DNA of 64,000 nt from Voacanga thouarsii (GCA_026120185.1 JANUWF010003375.1:3476736-3540735), one strand, 5' to 3'; shown: positions 46,446 through 58,864, numbered from the stretch's first letter. Numbers and translations: made by a program. The notes: generated by a model from the sequence alone, not told the origin.

Positions 46446-46979
46446 AACATGCAAGTATATTGGTCCTACAATAGAACATTAACTATAGTATATCAAAACA
46501 TATGCTCCTAACTTTGTCAGACTACCAATTCATACTCAAGTCATAGAATATAAGTCCACACAGTAGTAGTAGTAGTCTAGGTTTCTTCCGTATAGTACTT
46601 ATAGAAACTACTACTACAGATCTAGTTCTACGTATTCAAAATATGCTTGTGTTACGAAGTAAGAAGACTATTTACTGGCTAAAGGTAAGTCATTCTCCAT
46701 TCAGAATTCGTAACACAATAACCTTACCATGATGAGATTCCCTTTCTCATCATTCAGTTTAGAATAATAGTTTATCTATTAAGTAACCTATAGTCCAAAC
46801 CTTATTGTGAAAGACCTCCATTCAAATGAACCATTTACTTAAATATAATGGGTGTTTTCTAGTGAAATTGTGCACAAAAGTAATGAAAAATAAAAACATT
46901 TTTTTGAGAATAAAACTTTCATTAATATAAACAAAAATTACATAAGAAACCTAGTCTAAGAGATCATACATTCTAATAA
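46446..46979 (-). mobile_element. C4 3' LTR, U3 side
   Basis: It continues 32723-34070 after removal of G2 and aligns with 56720-57262. The LTR sense start is TATTAGAATGTATG, a mutated TGTTGGAATG, next to the polypurine tract. Confidence 0.88.
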
Positions 46980-46994
46980 TCTCCCACTTGCACT
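46980..46994 (-). promoter_or_regulatory. Polypurine tract of copia C4
   Basis: The minus strand contains GTGCAAGTGGGAGA immediately before the 3' LTR, the usual form in Angela/Tork-type copia elements. Confidence 0.8.
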
Positions 46995-47530
46995 CTAAGA
47001 CTAAGTAAGTCCATAGGTACCTATTCCTATGACATCTAATTATCTTTTAAAGACTTTCTCAACCAAAGACTTGGTAAAATGATTTGCTAGATTGTTCTCT
47101 GAGGTAATTTGTTCTGCCATAACTTCTCGTCTCTAGATAAAATCACATATTAGGTGGTACTTCTTCTCAATGTACTTCCCCTTCTTGTGGTTCCTGGGTT
47201 CTTGTATTGTAAGACCGCACTAATATTGTCACAATACATCACAATTGGCCTGACCATCTGTAGTATGACTCCAAGTTCTGAAAGGAACTTCTAGAGCTAG
47301 ACCACTTCCTTGGATGCCTCCGAAGCTACCACATACTTAGCTTCCATGGTTGAGTCAGCAATGCTAGATTACTTAATACTTCTCCATGAAATAGCCCCTC
47401 CAGACAAGATGAAGACATATCCACTGGTGGATTTTCTCTCATCATTATTTGCCTAGAAGTCTGAGTCTGTGTATCCGATAGGTACCAAGTCATCAGCCTT
47501 GTAAATTAGCTTATAATCCCTCGTTCCCAT
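46995..47530 (-). pseudogene. Copia RNase H of C4 (broken)
   Basis: On the minus strand: LVPIGYTDSDF, KSTSGYVFILSGGAISWRS, SSIADSTMEAKYVVASEA, KFLSELGVI and YCDN are all recognisable in one frame, the standard copia RNase H order. Internal TAG stops replace a Gln after SWRSIK, and a Trp and a neighbouring residue after KEVV. The frame ends close to the polypurine tract. Confidence 0.85.
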
Positions 47531-48530
47531 GAGGTACTTAAGAATATGCTTTACAGCTTGCTAATGAACCTCCCCAGGGTTTGACTGATGTCTACTAACT
47601 AAGCCTACGATAAAGTAGATATCTAGCCTAGTGTACAGCATGGCGTACATAAAACTTCTCACAGTTAAAGTATAGGAAATCCTACTTATTCTGTCTTTTC
47701 TTTTTCTTGATACTTTGGAGTGTCATTTGAAGAAAAAGATAACCCATATCTGTAAGGAATTAACGCTCCCTAGTATGAGTCCATATAGAACTTGGCCAGC
47801 ATCTTATTAATGAATGTAGCTTGGGATAATCCTAACATTCTCTATTTTCTATTTCTAAGAAGCTTAATTCCAAGAATATAACTGGCTACTCTCAAGTCGT
47901 TCATACTAAATTGAATGGACAACCAAACCTTAGTAGATGACAATGTCCTTATATCATTGCCAATTAGTAGAATGTCATCCACATACAGTACAAGAAAAAT
48001 CACGTTTATGCCTTCTAGTTTCCTATACATACATGGTTCATCCCCATTTTGAATGAAATCGTAGGACTTTACAGTCCATTAAAACAAATGTTCTATGCTC
48101 TTGGTGCTTCCTTAAGTCCATAAATGGATTTCTTAAGCTTACAAACCATATGTTCTTAGCCCTCCCCAATAAAGCTTCTGGTTAGGACATATAGATGTTT
48201 TCGCTAAGATGGTCATTGAGAAATGCTGTCTTGACATCCATTTACTATATCTTGTAGTCATAATGACATATGTTGGTAAGGAGGATACGGATAAATTTAA
48301 ACATAGCTACTAGGGAAAAGGTTTCCTCATAGTCAATGCTCTTTTTCTGAGTGTATCTTTTTGTCACAAGCCTAGCTTTGAAGGTTTTTACCTTTCCATC
48401 CGCTCCTCTCTTTCTCTTGTATACCCACTTACATCAAATGGGTTTTATCCCTTCAGGTGAAGTGACAAGATCCCAAGCCTGATTGAAGTATATAAACTCA
48501 ATCTTGGCTTTCATTACTTCATACCATAGG
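47531..48530 (-). pseudogene. Copia reverse transcriptase of C4 (broken)
   Basis: On the minus strand: KWVYKRKRGADGKVKTFKAR, YEETFSLVAM and MDVKTAFLN near 48230, then an open stretch (47842-48030) with FLVLYVDDILLIGNDI, whose catalytic YVDD at 47974-47985 is intact, and VASYILGIKLLRNRK. Stops and frameshifts lie between the blocks, including one in the usual YGLKQASRSW region near 48100. It lies between integrase and RNase H as in all Ty1/copia elements. Confidence 0.87.
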
Positions 48531-48849
48531 TTTGCATCAACATCAGCATCAGCAATACCCTCCTTGTATCTAGTGGTGGTATCTTGTTCCTGACGGTCAA
48601 AGACTATGTCAAAAACCTCTCCAGTCTATCATTCTAGAACCCTAGATACCCTTTCACTACGATGAGGCTCCGTTTGTATAGGTTCCTGAGGTTGTGCCTC
48701 TTCTTATTCTATAATCGAGTTAGAAGAAGTCAATTCAAAAGAAATCTTCTCCTCGAGTTCCAACCTTGTTGAACCTTTAGTGGATGTGCTTTGATCATCC
48801 TTCAAGTTTCTAGAATTAGTATTGACAAGTACTTTTTGCTCATTGGGAT

Positions 48850-49374
48850 GATAAAAGTAACCACCATTTGTTCCTTTTGAATGCCTAACAAAATTGCATA
48901 ATTCTGATCTTGGTTATAATTTGTCTCCCTTGATTAGTACATAAACTGGACAGTCCCATATCTTGAGAAGATTTAGACTTGGCTTATACCCAATCCATAT
49001 CTTATAGGGGACTTAGGTACTGACTTGTAAGGCACCATGCTCGGAATATATGTAGCTATTTCCAGAGTATATCCCCAAAAAGAAATCGAAAGAGTAGCAT
49101 GAGATATCATACTTCGGACCATTTCCATCAATTCCATGTTCATTCTCTCAGCTACTCTATTCTGCTGGGGTGTCCCCAGTGCAGAGAGTTAGGATACTTT
49201 CCTATGATGTACCATTTAGTCCTTGAATTTAACAAGGAGGTTCTCTCTACCATGATCTGATCATAAGGTCTTAATCATTTTACCTGTCTGAAGCTCCACT
49301 TCAGCCATAAACTTTTTGAACTTGTTAAATGAGTTAGATTTTGTATCCGATAAAGATTCGAGAACCATGTCCAC
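48850..49374 (-). pseudogene. Copia integrase core of C4 (truncated by LTR F)
   Basis: On the minus strand: KSNSFNKFKKFMAEVELQTG, SDHGREN (catalytic Asp region, with the preceding Arg codon turned into a stop), GTPQQNRVAERMN with the catalytic Glu, then STYIPSMVPYKS-like sequence and the copia C-terminal region to about 48850. The frame is cut at 49374, where LTR F begins; the zinc-binding domain, protease and gag of C4 are absent. Confidence 0.83.
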
Positions 49375-51184
49375 TGTTACAATTCATTCATGCATCAGAT
49401 ATGCGTAGCAGAAAGAGAAAAATGAATTCTAATCGTAAGGATCACATGTATGTGTTGATATAGATAAAAAAAACCAGTAAAGGCTATACCTTTGCTGAGT
49501 GGTTGCAAATCAAAATTTCCAGACATGACTGAAGTCTAGTTGAGGCGTGATCCAGCAACGCCAAATTGATGAACAATAGCACGTCTTGCCTCTACCCTTA
49601 TTCTATTTCTTTTCAGGAAATAGCGAGTAGGTTTAGCTACATTAAGGGTATACTCTCATGGATTCTTTACTCAAGGAATCCTCGGTCGGTCACTAACTTG
49701 TCCATACGAGGTATACTCTCATGGAAACAAAAAATTCTATGCTAGGATAATTTCTTGGCGGCTACAGTAACTTATAAAGAAGAGAAGAAAAGAGTCGTGT
49801 GTCTCAAAAACCCCAGAAAACGATTTTTCTTAATGTATTTTTAAGATCAAACAATAATGGCATATTCTCCGGGAAAAATCCCTAAGAAATAATTGCTTAT
49901 CACACGTCTTGTGAATTCTAAAAGTATTAGAATTCTTTAATTGCAATTTGAACCTAAAAGTTCTGCAATTACAATTTGGCCTAGAAATTAAAACTAATTA
50001 TAATTTGGCCTAAAAAAGTTCTACTTCTCATAATTAACCCTACAATATTATCAAATAACATCTCGAGTACATAATCCTATTTTGTGAGTGACCTATTAGG
50101 TTTCCCAGTTAATTGGTAGCAAAATATGAATTAATCCAAACGTTTTTTAGATTAATAATCTTTAATAATTTAGAATTAACATATTAATCCTAATCAGGAT
50201 TGGTTTGTTAATTCATCAATTAATAAACCCATACTTAGCAGATCATGAGAGGTATCTAGCAACACATCATGATTACCCAAGAGTCCAGAAAGTCAAATGG
50301 CTTGACATGAACCATTCAATAACAAACTACAGTGCATTAAACTCCTTTCACCATACAATATCTCATTCGGTTTGGAGTACGAAATTAGTACTAATTCCTT
50401 CCAAACTATAAATTAATTCTAACCCGAATATATTAGTACTTACACTAGGAATCCATTACTTTATATATGTATCAATTGGAACTGTTTCCAATCTACAATT
50501 ACCTTGGCCAAGGATTTCACATGTAATAATTTCAACAAGTAGCTGTGAGATATTCGCTCCCTACAATTAGGAGTGGTGAATCCTTAATTGACCATCTCAA
50601 TTACTTTTGTTTACCTTACATTGTACCTAATATCCATCATATATGTGGCCCTCGATCTGGCTTCAGAGCTTGAAATCAAAGTACAATGCTCAGCAAACAA
50701 ATTACCTTGGAGATCTCAAGTCTAAGAATATTTGCATGTTTGCTATAATGAGATTTTATCACTGGCACTAAATAGTTATCCATGTGATTATCTCATTACC
50801 TGGTCATCCAATGTACTTGTTCTATTAACAAGCATCCATGTGTTAGTTTTTAAGTATCACAATACTCACGGATGTGAGAACCACTGTCTGATCAAATCAG
50901 GAAGTCTAACACATGCTAGTCTTATTGCATTAATGAAGTCCTATCTTATTAATACTGGGACTAAGGATTATTTAAGTACTAACATTATACAGTGTAGTAG
51001 GAATTTCACATTATGATCTCTATCATGATTTTCAAAACATAATATTGTACTGGGGACTTTATCTAACAATTATTTTATATGAAAGTAAAGAAAACAAACT
51101 GAAAGATAAATAATGTCTTGTAGTATAAAATAAATGTATCATATACAAAGTACAAGTGATTACCTCTAAGGCGCAACACTAACA
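49375..51184 (-). mobile_element. Copia LTR F, 1.81 kb (3' LTR of a second copia, C5)
   Basis: The ends are TGTTACAATTC and GCAACACTAACA, so the sense start is TGTTAGTGTTGCGCC with inverted TGTTA/TAACA ends. The adjacent polypurine tract makes it a 3' LTR. It is a different subfamily from the C1-C4 LTRs. It begins inside the integrase frame of C4. No matching 5' LTR is found, so C5 has lost its upstream half and no target duplication can be checked. Confidence 0.8.
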
Positions 51185-51199
51185 AACTTCCACTTGCAC
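51185..51199 (-). promoter_or_regulatory. Polypurine tract of copia C5
   Basis: The minus strand reads GTGCAAGTGGAAGTT directly before the TGTTAGTG LTR start. Confidence 0.75.
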
Positions 51200-52340
51200 T
51201 AGAGCCAATCATTCATGTATCTAATACTAAATAACTTAACATGCCTATCATGTTTCTTATGGGATAGTGTTTCTGTAAGTGGGTTAGCTATATTTTCATC
51301 CGTGGGAACTCTTTCTATTTTTACATCATTCCTATCCATAATCTAACAGATTTAGTGGTAGCATCATAGTATGTGTTTGGATCATTGGTGAGACCGTGGC
51401 TCTTTTACTTGTGCAATGGCTCCGTTTTAGTCACAATACAATGATATTGGACTGACAATGCTAGGGACCACTCCCAATTCTGTTACAAACTTCTTGATCT
51501 AAACTGCTTCCTTAGTTGTTCCAAAAATGGCTATGTACTCAGCTTCTATCATAGAGTTAGCAATAGTCTCTTGTTTGGAACTCTTCCAACTTATTGTCCC
51601 TCCACACAACATAAACACGTAGCCAGATTGTAATTTGAAATCATCTTTGTCAGATTGAAAACTGGCATCAGTATACCCATTTACTTTCAAATCACCTCCT
51701 CCATATGCCAAGAACACATCTGTAGTCATTCGCAACTATTTAAAGATATTTTTTACAGCCACCCAATGACCATCACCAGGGTCATATTAGTATCTGCTTA
51801 TCAAACTAAGAGCACAGGATACATTAAGCCATGTACATATCATAGCGGATAGATCCAACTGCCAAAGTATATGGAATCTTACTTATGTGATCCCTTTCAA
51901 CTTGTGTCTTAGGAGACATCGACTTTGAAAGGCTTATTCTATATGACGTGGGTAAGAATCCCTTTTTGGATTGATTCATTCTAAATCTCTTTAGCACTTT
52001 GTCTATGTATGTAAACTGTGAAAGACCTAATAACCTTTTTGACCTATCTCTATAGATCCTAATTCCAAGAATCTATGTTGCTTCTCCAAGGTCTTTCATG
52101 GAGATTTTCTTGGAAACCAAACTTTAATTGATTGAAGGATAGGTACATTATTTTCTATTAGCAATATATTATCTACATAAAGCAATAAGAAATGATTGCG
52201 CTCTCATTAACCTTCTTAAACACACAATGCTCATCCATGTTTTGAATGAAACCAAAATCTTTGATTGTTTCATCAAAATGGATGTTCCAACTCCTAGAAG
52301 CTATCTTAAGTCTATAAATAGATATTTGCAGCTTGCACAC
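51200..52340 (-). pseudogene. Copia RT and RNase H fragment of C5 (broken)
   Basis: On the minus strand RT starts abruptly at VCKLQISIYRLK, then ASRSWNIHF and GFIQNMDEHCVFKK. The catalytic box reads YVDN instead of YVDD (52169-52180). GDGHWVAVKNIFK leads into RNase H, open at 51499-51735 with VNGYTDASFQSDKDD and IANSMIEAEYIA. The later part to the polypurine tract has stops. Everything upstream of mid-RT is missing, and the RT sequence is fused directly to LTR copy C6. Confidence 0.85.
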
Positions 52341-52695
52341 TTTTGTGATTGAAATTTTGATAACAAAATAGAGACCATGCATGCTGCAAAAATAAACAAG
52401 AAAAATAATAGACACAGTGCATTGGAGGCAAAAACAATACCTTTACGTGTCCTTGGTCTGTTTGGCTGAGAAGAAGAGGTGCTAACCACTAGAGTGGCTA
52501 CTTGTCTCGACAATGATTTCGGCAAAAAACCAGTAATCCTTCAACTTCTCCATGGCATCAACATGGACCTTTTTGCTTCCCAGAATATTCCATTGCCCAA
52601 TCTATGTTAGTGAAACAACTTAGGTGAGGAATGATCCTTGTTGATCCTTTGCTATTAATTAGCAAAATCAAGAAGATGAAAAGGAAGAAGAAAAA

Positions 52696-52734
<39 letters not shown>

Positions 52735-53936
52735 AGAGAGTAGAAGCTCTGTTGGTTTTTTTCTTGTGTCCTATGTTTGTTGAAACAAAAAGCCCACCAC
52801 TTCAATACACGATCTTTACCTATGCAAATAACCAAAAACCCTGGTGTTTCATATTTCAAAACATCCGAAGGCTATCAACAAAAGAGGTTTGGCTCAAGCT
52901 TAACTCTTTTATTCCGTGAAAAAAAAGAAAATCCTTTAGTCCAGGCTAATGGGTCAAAAATAATTTATTATTTTCCTTGGACCCAATGAGCCCAAAAATA
53001 AAAACCATTAATTATTTATTTTTTGGACCTATTAAAATAACTCAATAAATAATTAATGAGCCAAAATGAACTAAAATAAATTTTAAGCCTTTATTAACTA
53101 GTTTAGGCCTAGGTTAATTTTTCTAATTATTCAATCTAAGCTTAGGCCCTGAATCATTCATTAACCAATGAAACTAGATAATAAATTTAAATTTTCTCGT
53201 TCTTTTATTTTATTCCAGTCCAAAATAAATTAGACTTCTTGAATAAAATAAAATCTTTTTTGATTGAGACTATTTCGTCGACCTAAAATTAATTAGGACT
53301 TTCGGGCTATCCCGAGGACCAAAAAGACACATCGCCTTGGCTACTAAAATGATCAAAATACCCTTGCTATATAAATAGCAGTATTTTTCATTTTAAATAT
53401 TTTTTAATTTCACCATAAGAAAATATTGACCCCAAAGGACAATACTGCGTTAGCTATGTCTTCGACCTACAAGTGAAATGACTAAAATATCCCTCTATAC
53501 ACCGTCGTGCATTTACAGAGGAAAAAGTGTACTAACACCTCTTTAAAAGACATCTACCATCTTTAGACTTCTTGTCCAATGATCCACGACTTCTTCGAAT
53601 ATTTTTGTTTTCCAAGGGAGCTACCATAAAGCAAACATTAAAGTCGTATTCCCCAGGGCCTAGATAATTAGATCATTTAAACAACCACACGGGGTGACAT
53701 AACGTAGACATTATCTTGTATAAATCTGTCTTGACTAACTAGTCATATATACCCAACGTACAAGTATATTGGTCCTTCTAAAGAACCTTAACTATAATAT
53801 ATCAAAGCATACATTTCTAGCTATAGAGTACAAGTCCACACTTGTACTCTATCTTGTAGACACTATTTTGTACAAATTTATCTTGATTAACTAGTTGCAT
53901 ATACACAACGTAAAAATATATTGGTCCTTCTAAAAT
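52341..53936 (-). mobile_element. Copia LTR copy C6, rearranged at its U3 side
   Basis: It aligns with C1 (reverse complement of about 1-1045) and with the C4 LTRs. A (GA)n run is at 52698-52733 and a TATATAAATAG box near 53366. From 53709 a segment of about 75 bases recurs at 53855-53936, joined by a 12-bp inverted repeat (ATAGAGTACAAG / CTTGTACTCTAT, 53823-53852). The distal 540 bp of U3 is missing, and the sequence runs straight into the C4 leader. Confidence 0.75.
52698..52733 (+). repeat. (GA)n microsatellite in C6
   Basis: About 18 GA units, at the place of the CT-rich run of C1. Confidence 0.95.
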
Positions 53937-55210
53937 AAGGGTTTTCTTAGAAAAATATCTTTTGAAAATTTCCATTAAGTTTTCTTTTAACTTAAAAATA
54001 AAATATCTAAACCCATAAAAATTTCTACGTCAAGGTTTATAGCCTTTGAGAAAATTTTCAAGGATTAATTTTATCTAAGTTAAAACTTAATGATTTCAAA
54101 AAAAATTTATTGTAAAAATAAATTAAAATGGGTTTTCATTTTAACTTACAAAAATTTCTAAATCTAAAATATTTTCTTTGTCAAGGATAAAATCTGTGAA
54201 GAAAATAACTAAGAATTAATTTTTGTTTAAGTTAAAACTAACCATTTAATTAAAGAAAAATATTTTTTCTTGAAAATAATTTGCAAAGACTTTGGTCTTT
54301 GAGTAAACATGGACCAAAATGTCCATGTTTACTAAAATAAATTGCATGCTAGAAAATTGTAACGTTTTCATGCTTTTCTATTTTTTAAACCTAAATGTCC
54401 AAAGAATAGAATTAAAAATATTAATTAAATTAATTTATGGTCTTGTTTAATTCTAAATTTCTTACTTTTATTTTTATGCAAAAATATTCCATGAATATTA
54501 ACTATTACAAAAACAATAACTTCATCGGGTATGGGACCAAAAACAAAAAAGAAATTGCGGAAAAATTACAAGGGAAAAACAAAAAATAAAAACTCCTTAG
54601 TCTTCGTGCACCTGCCACACTGGATTGTGGTCCATGGATCCATGGCCCGTGGACGACCCTCCTGCACCCACGCCCGGCTGCCCAAATGCCTGCCCACAAC
54701 CTGGTCACAATTGTGACCAAGGCTGTGAGAGGATGCACGTGAGCCTCCCACGGATTTGGTGCAAAACACACCAAGCCATGGAAAGCTCGGGCCACACCGC
54801 GACTTCCAAGCCGTGGCTTGGCCTGGGCTCCTCCACAGCTCAAGACCCATTGAGCCGCAGACCAACTTCGTCACTCGGCTCCACTATTCTTCTTCTCCAT
54901 TTTTTTCTGTGATTTCCTATTAGACTCCTGCAATTTTTCTTGTGCGACTTTACATGCGACATTTTGATTGTAGATTTCAACCAAAATGGATTAAAACAAA
55001 ACTAACATCCACCTATACCCTTAACACTCAAGTTTACACGATCCGCTATGAAAAATAATAAATTACAGAGAGTCCTAAACCTCAACGGTGAGTATCACAA
55101 ACGATCTATCCCATACCAGTAACAATAAAGGATCATAGGCATAATCTCAAACAATCATTTGACCATTTTTATTAAGCTAAACATGCTGCCTACGCCATTG
55201 AAAACTTCAT
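53937..55210 (-). mobile_element. Leader of copia C4
   Basis: It follows the primer site on the minus strand and resembles the C2 leader (1990-3050) over its distal part (53937-54480). No gag start is present. It contains a GC-rich island at 54598-54890 that the C2 leader lacks. Otherwise it is AT-rich and non-coding. Confidence 0.65.
54598..54890. other. GC-rich island (about 60 percent GC) in the C4 leader
   Basis: Counting 54601-54720 gives about 61 percent G+C, against roughly 30 percent in the rest of the leader. It contains perfect palindromes CCATGGATCCATGG (54632-54645) and GGTCACAATTGTGACC (54703-54718). Several overlapping ORFs of 60-112 codons exist on both strands, which is expected from GC richness alone. 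No protein family was recognised. It could be a captured host fragment or a structured leader. Confidence 0.6.
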
Positions 55211-55224
55211 GCTCTGATACCAAT
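55211..55224 (-). promoter_or_regulatory. Primer-binding site of copia C4
   Basis: The minus strand reads TTGGTATCAGAGC, matching the plant initiator tRNA-Met primer site, directly adjoining the LTR (TGAAGC at 55225). Confidence 0.9.
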
Positions 55225-55784
55225 TGAAGCAAAAATGGTAAAACACATAACACAAAACCATGGAAAAACGAGAATAACAAGGCAAAGTGGAAGAATTAAT
55301 TTATTACCTTTGTGCTTTACTTTGATCTCTTGTTTATTTAGAGCTAAAGGAATTGGTGTCGACTTAACAACTCGCGGTTCACTCGTGGAAGCTAGAGATG
55401 ATAATCTTGCAAGTCGTCTACTTCTCTGCGCTTACATGAACGCCAAAGCTGTCCAGTTCTCAAAATATTCCTTAGCCTAAATACCATTGGTGAAAACAAT
55501 TTAGGTGAGAAGACAGTCTCATGATCTTGACACTCTACTATCAAATTAGCAGTATCAAGAAGACAACAGATTGAGGGAGAAATTGCACCATAGGCTTTTT
55601 TTTTTCACAGTAGTATATACAAAACATACACGGCTCACCTAATAACAAAAACTACCAGGATTCTAGTTTTTTAAAAACAACCGGATGTTATCAAGATATG
55701 CTTTCACAAAAGATGTTTAGCTAGCCCTAAACTCTTCTGTTCTGTGGATAGAAAAAAACCCCAGTCTAGGCTATTGGGCCAAAA

Positions 55785-55959
<175 letters not shown>

Positions 55960-56340
55960 GACTCAATAAGCCCATAAATAATAAACCTTAAATATATATT
56001 TTCCAGCCTTGTAAAAATAGCCCAATAAATAATTAATGAGCCCAAATAGACCAAGATAATTATTCAAGCCTTTTACCTAGTTTAGGCCCAGGTTAATCTT
56101 TCCAATCATTCAGTCTAAGCTCAGACCCTAAATAATTAATTAACCAATTAAACTAGATAATAAATTTAATTGCTTTCAACCTTTTATTTTATTCCAATCC
56201 AATAAATAATTAAACTTCATGAGTAAAACAAACAAACCTCTTTAACCGACACTATTTCGAGGACTACTTCTAGGCCTGGGCTATTTCGAGGACCAAGAAG
56301 ACACAACGCCTTGGCTACTAAAATGATCAAAATACCCCTA

Positions 56341-56351
56341 CTATATAAATA
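56341..56351 (-). promoter_or_regulatory. TATA-like element of the C4 5' LTR
   Basis: The + strand CTATATAAATA (minus: TATTTATATAG) is about 920 bases from the LTR sense start, conserved in all LTR copies of this family. Confidence 0.45.
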
Positions 56352-57262
56352 ACTGTATTTTTCATTCTAAATATTTTCTAATATCACCATAAAGAAATAT
56401 TGACCCCAAGGACAATGTTGCATTAGCAATATCTCTGACCTACAAGTGTATTAACTAAAATACCCCTCTATATATTGTCGTTCATTTAGAGAGGAGGACC
56501 TATACTAACTTCTCTCTAAAAGGCATCTACCATTCTTAGACTTCTGGTCCAATGATCCATGACTTCTTGGAATGTTTTCGCTTTCCAAGGGAGTTATCCT
56601 AAAGCAAACATCAAAGTCATGTTCCCTAGGGCCTTGGATATTTAGATCATTCGGACAGTTACAAGGGGCAACATAGAGTAGAAGCTATCTTGTACAAGTA
56701 TGTTCTCATTAACTAGTCACATATATCAAACATACTAACATATTGGTCCTACAATAGAACCTCAACTATATTATGTCAAACATATGCTCCAAGCATTGTC
56801 AGACCACCAACTCATACTCAAGTTGTAGAGTATAAATCCACGTTGTAGTAGTAGTAGTCTAGGTTTCTTCTATATAGTACTTATTGAAACTACTACTATA
56901 GGTCCAGTTCTACGTACTCGAAATACACTTGTGTTATGAAGTGAGAAGACTATTCACTGGCTAAAGGCAAGTCATTCCCCATTTAGAATTCGTAACACAA
57001 TAACCTTACCTTGAATAAGATTCCTATTCTCATTATTTGGTTAAGACTAATAGTTTATGTGTTAGGTTACCTATGGTCCATACCTTACTATGAAAGACAT
57101 CCATTCACATGAACCATTTACTTAAACACAATAGGCTATTTCCAGTGAAATTGTGCACAAAAGTAATGAAAAATTCACAAATAATTTCTGAGAATAAAAC
57201 ATTTATTAATATAAACTAAAATTACATCAGATACATAGTCTAAGAGAGCATATATTCTAATG

Positions 57263-57355
57263 CCAGAAGTCGAGGCATCAGTGCAAAATCAAGAAGCATC
57301 CATCCATAACTTTGAAGGACAAATTGCGAAACTTTTAGGGATAGCCAAAGTGGCT
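57263..57355 (+). pseudogene. Athila-like gag, C-terminal part (broken)
   Basis: EVEASVQNQEASIHNFEGQ followed by IAKLL is the coiled NQ-ASI--LE-Q segment near the end of Athila/Tat gag proteins. With C4 and X removed it joins in frame to the gag piece ending at 30833. A TAA stop follows soon after, and no zinc knuckle or protease follows on. Confidence 0.7.
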
Positions 57356-58864
57356 CTCTAAACATGAAGGCTAATCAATGTGATGAGCATGGAAAGAATG
57401 AGCCTTTTTCTTATGTTACTTTTGTTGCTTGTGGATAGTTTTATTTATACTTTGCTTTTTCACTTTACATTTTACATAATTTTGTATGTTTTGGTGGGTT
57501 GGTTTTTGGAACTGAGGATGTTGAATTTGAACTTGTTTGCTTTGATCATATTGCTTTAATTTAGCTTCAATTGTGATGTGTATATTGATAGTTGTGTTGG
57601 TTTATTCCCAATTTGAGAAAAAGAAAAGAAAAAAGTAAGAAAGAAGAGAAAAGAATAAAAAGATTTTTAGTTTTGTACAGGTATTGAAGATAACAGGTGC
57701 CTATTAAAAATCATTAATAGGCATTAGTTTCATTTAGTAACATTGAACTTTCAAGCTACCAGAGATAACCGTCACAAAATAGTAAGCTATACAGGCACTA
57801 GTTAGTCTTGATGAAACACAGAACTATGTTGTTTTGCACACACTGGTTCCAATTCTTTTCATAGCAAGCACCGAGTATTGTGTTAAATAGGCACCGATTA
57901 GTGTCAAAATTTTGATAAATCTGACAGCTACGATTGTCATTTTTCTCTCAATGTATTTTTTCCCTCACCGTGGTTCCTTTTGTTTTTCCAACCCTCTGTA
58001 TCGCTAGTTAAAGCCCCCTATTAACCTCCATTCGAATCTTCATTTTGCCATGAATTCTAGCTTCTCCCATCCACTACTATTAAAAACCATCATGAAATTT
58101 CCTTCCTTCACTTGAAAAATCATAGTTTTTCTTACCTTTGAAGCTCAAAAGCATGCCTTCCAAGTTGCCTTAATGAAATAAATTTTCTTGAAGGGGCTCC
58201 CAAATACCAAGTGCATAGTAGTTGGGGAGCCTCTCCCCATTCCAGGTCATTTATTTATTTTTTCTTTTTTGCAGTAATTTGATTTTTCTTCAATCCGCTT
58301 CTAATGTTTCAGTCTCTTAAGTTTAATTACTTAGGGGTCCTTATTGTGCTTGAGTTACTGACATTAATTTACGCTATGAAACTTTACTGATAGGGTATTT
58401 GATTTTGGTGTAACCTTTGGAGGACTTTTGATGGTAAAATGCTTTGAGGGTGCACATTGCATAATTCTATGATATTTTGAAAAAGATAGGGAGTTGCCAT
58501 TGTTTTGAGGTTTAAATGAGGCTAATTTTGGGAGGATGCAGTTTACTCCATATGTTTGTTAATTTATTTGATGTATTTTTGAATTGATTTTGACCTTTGC
58601 AATTGTTCATAGGTTAAATTTGAATTAGGGAGATACATTTGATGCTGAGATATTGGTTGGGCTGTTTTTGCTTTACTTGGAAATTGTGTGGCTCAAGGGG
58701 TTTATTGTTCACTCCATTTTGGTAGCTTTAAAGGGACACTTTTGATGTTGGTGTGGTTCTGAAACTATTTTGCAATTATTATTTTTGGGTGACTTTTGAA
58801 CTACATTCTGTTTTTATTGGAGGTGATGAAAACTGCATATTTTCCATGTCAAGGAGGTTGAGGT
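57356..58864. other. Non-coding stretch after the gag remnant
   Basis: No pol motifs are present. It holds an A/G-rich run at 57612-57662 and a perfect 10-bp hairpin TGCCTATTAA/TTAATAGGCA at 57698-57723, in a region with repeated GGCACTAG/GGCACCGATT phrases. A purine-rich AAGGAGGTTGAGGT at 58851-58864 directly precedes LTR I and could be its polypurine tract. Confidence 0.45.

Noticed and set aside
54505..54912. Four overlapping ORFs of 61-112 codons on both strands
   Set aside because: Open frames on both strands are expected in a GC-rich island; no protein family or start context supports one of them.
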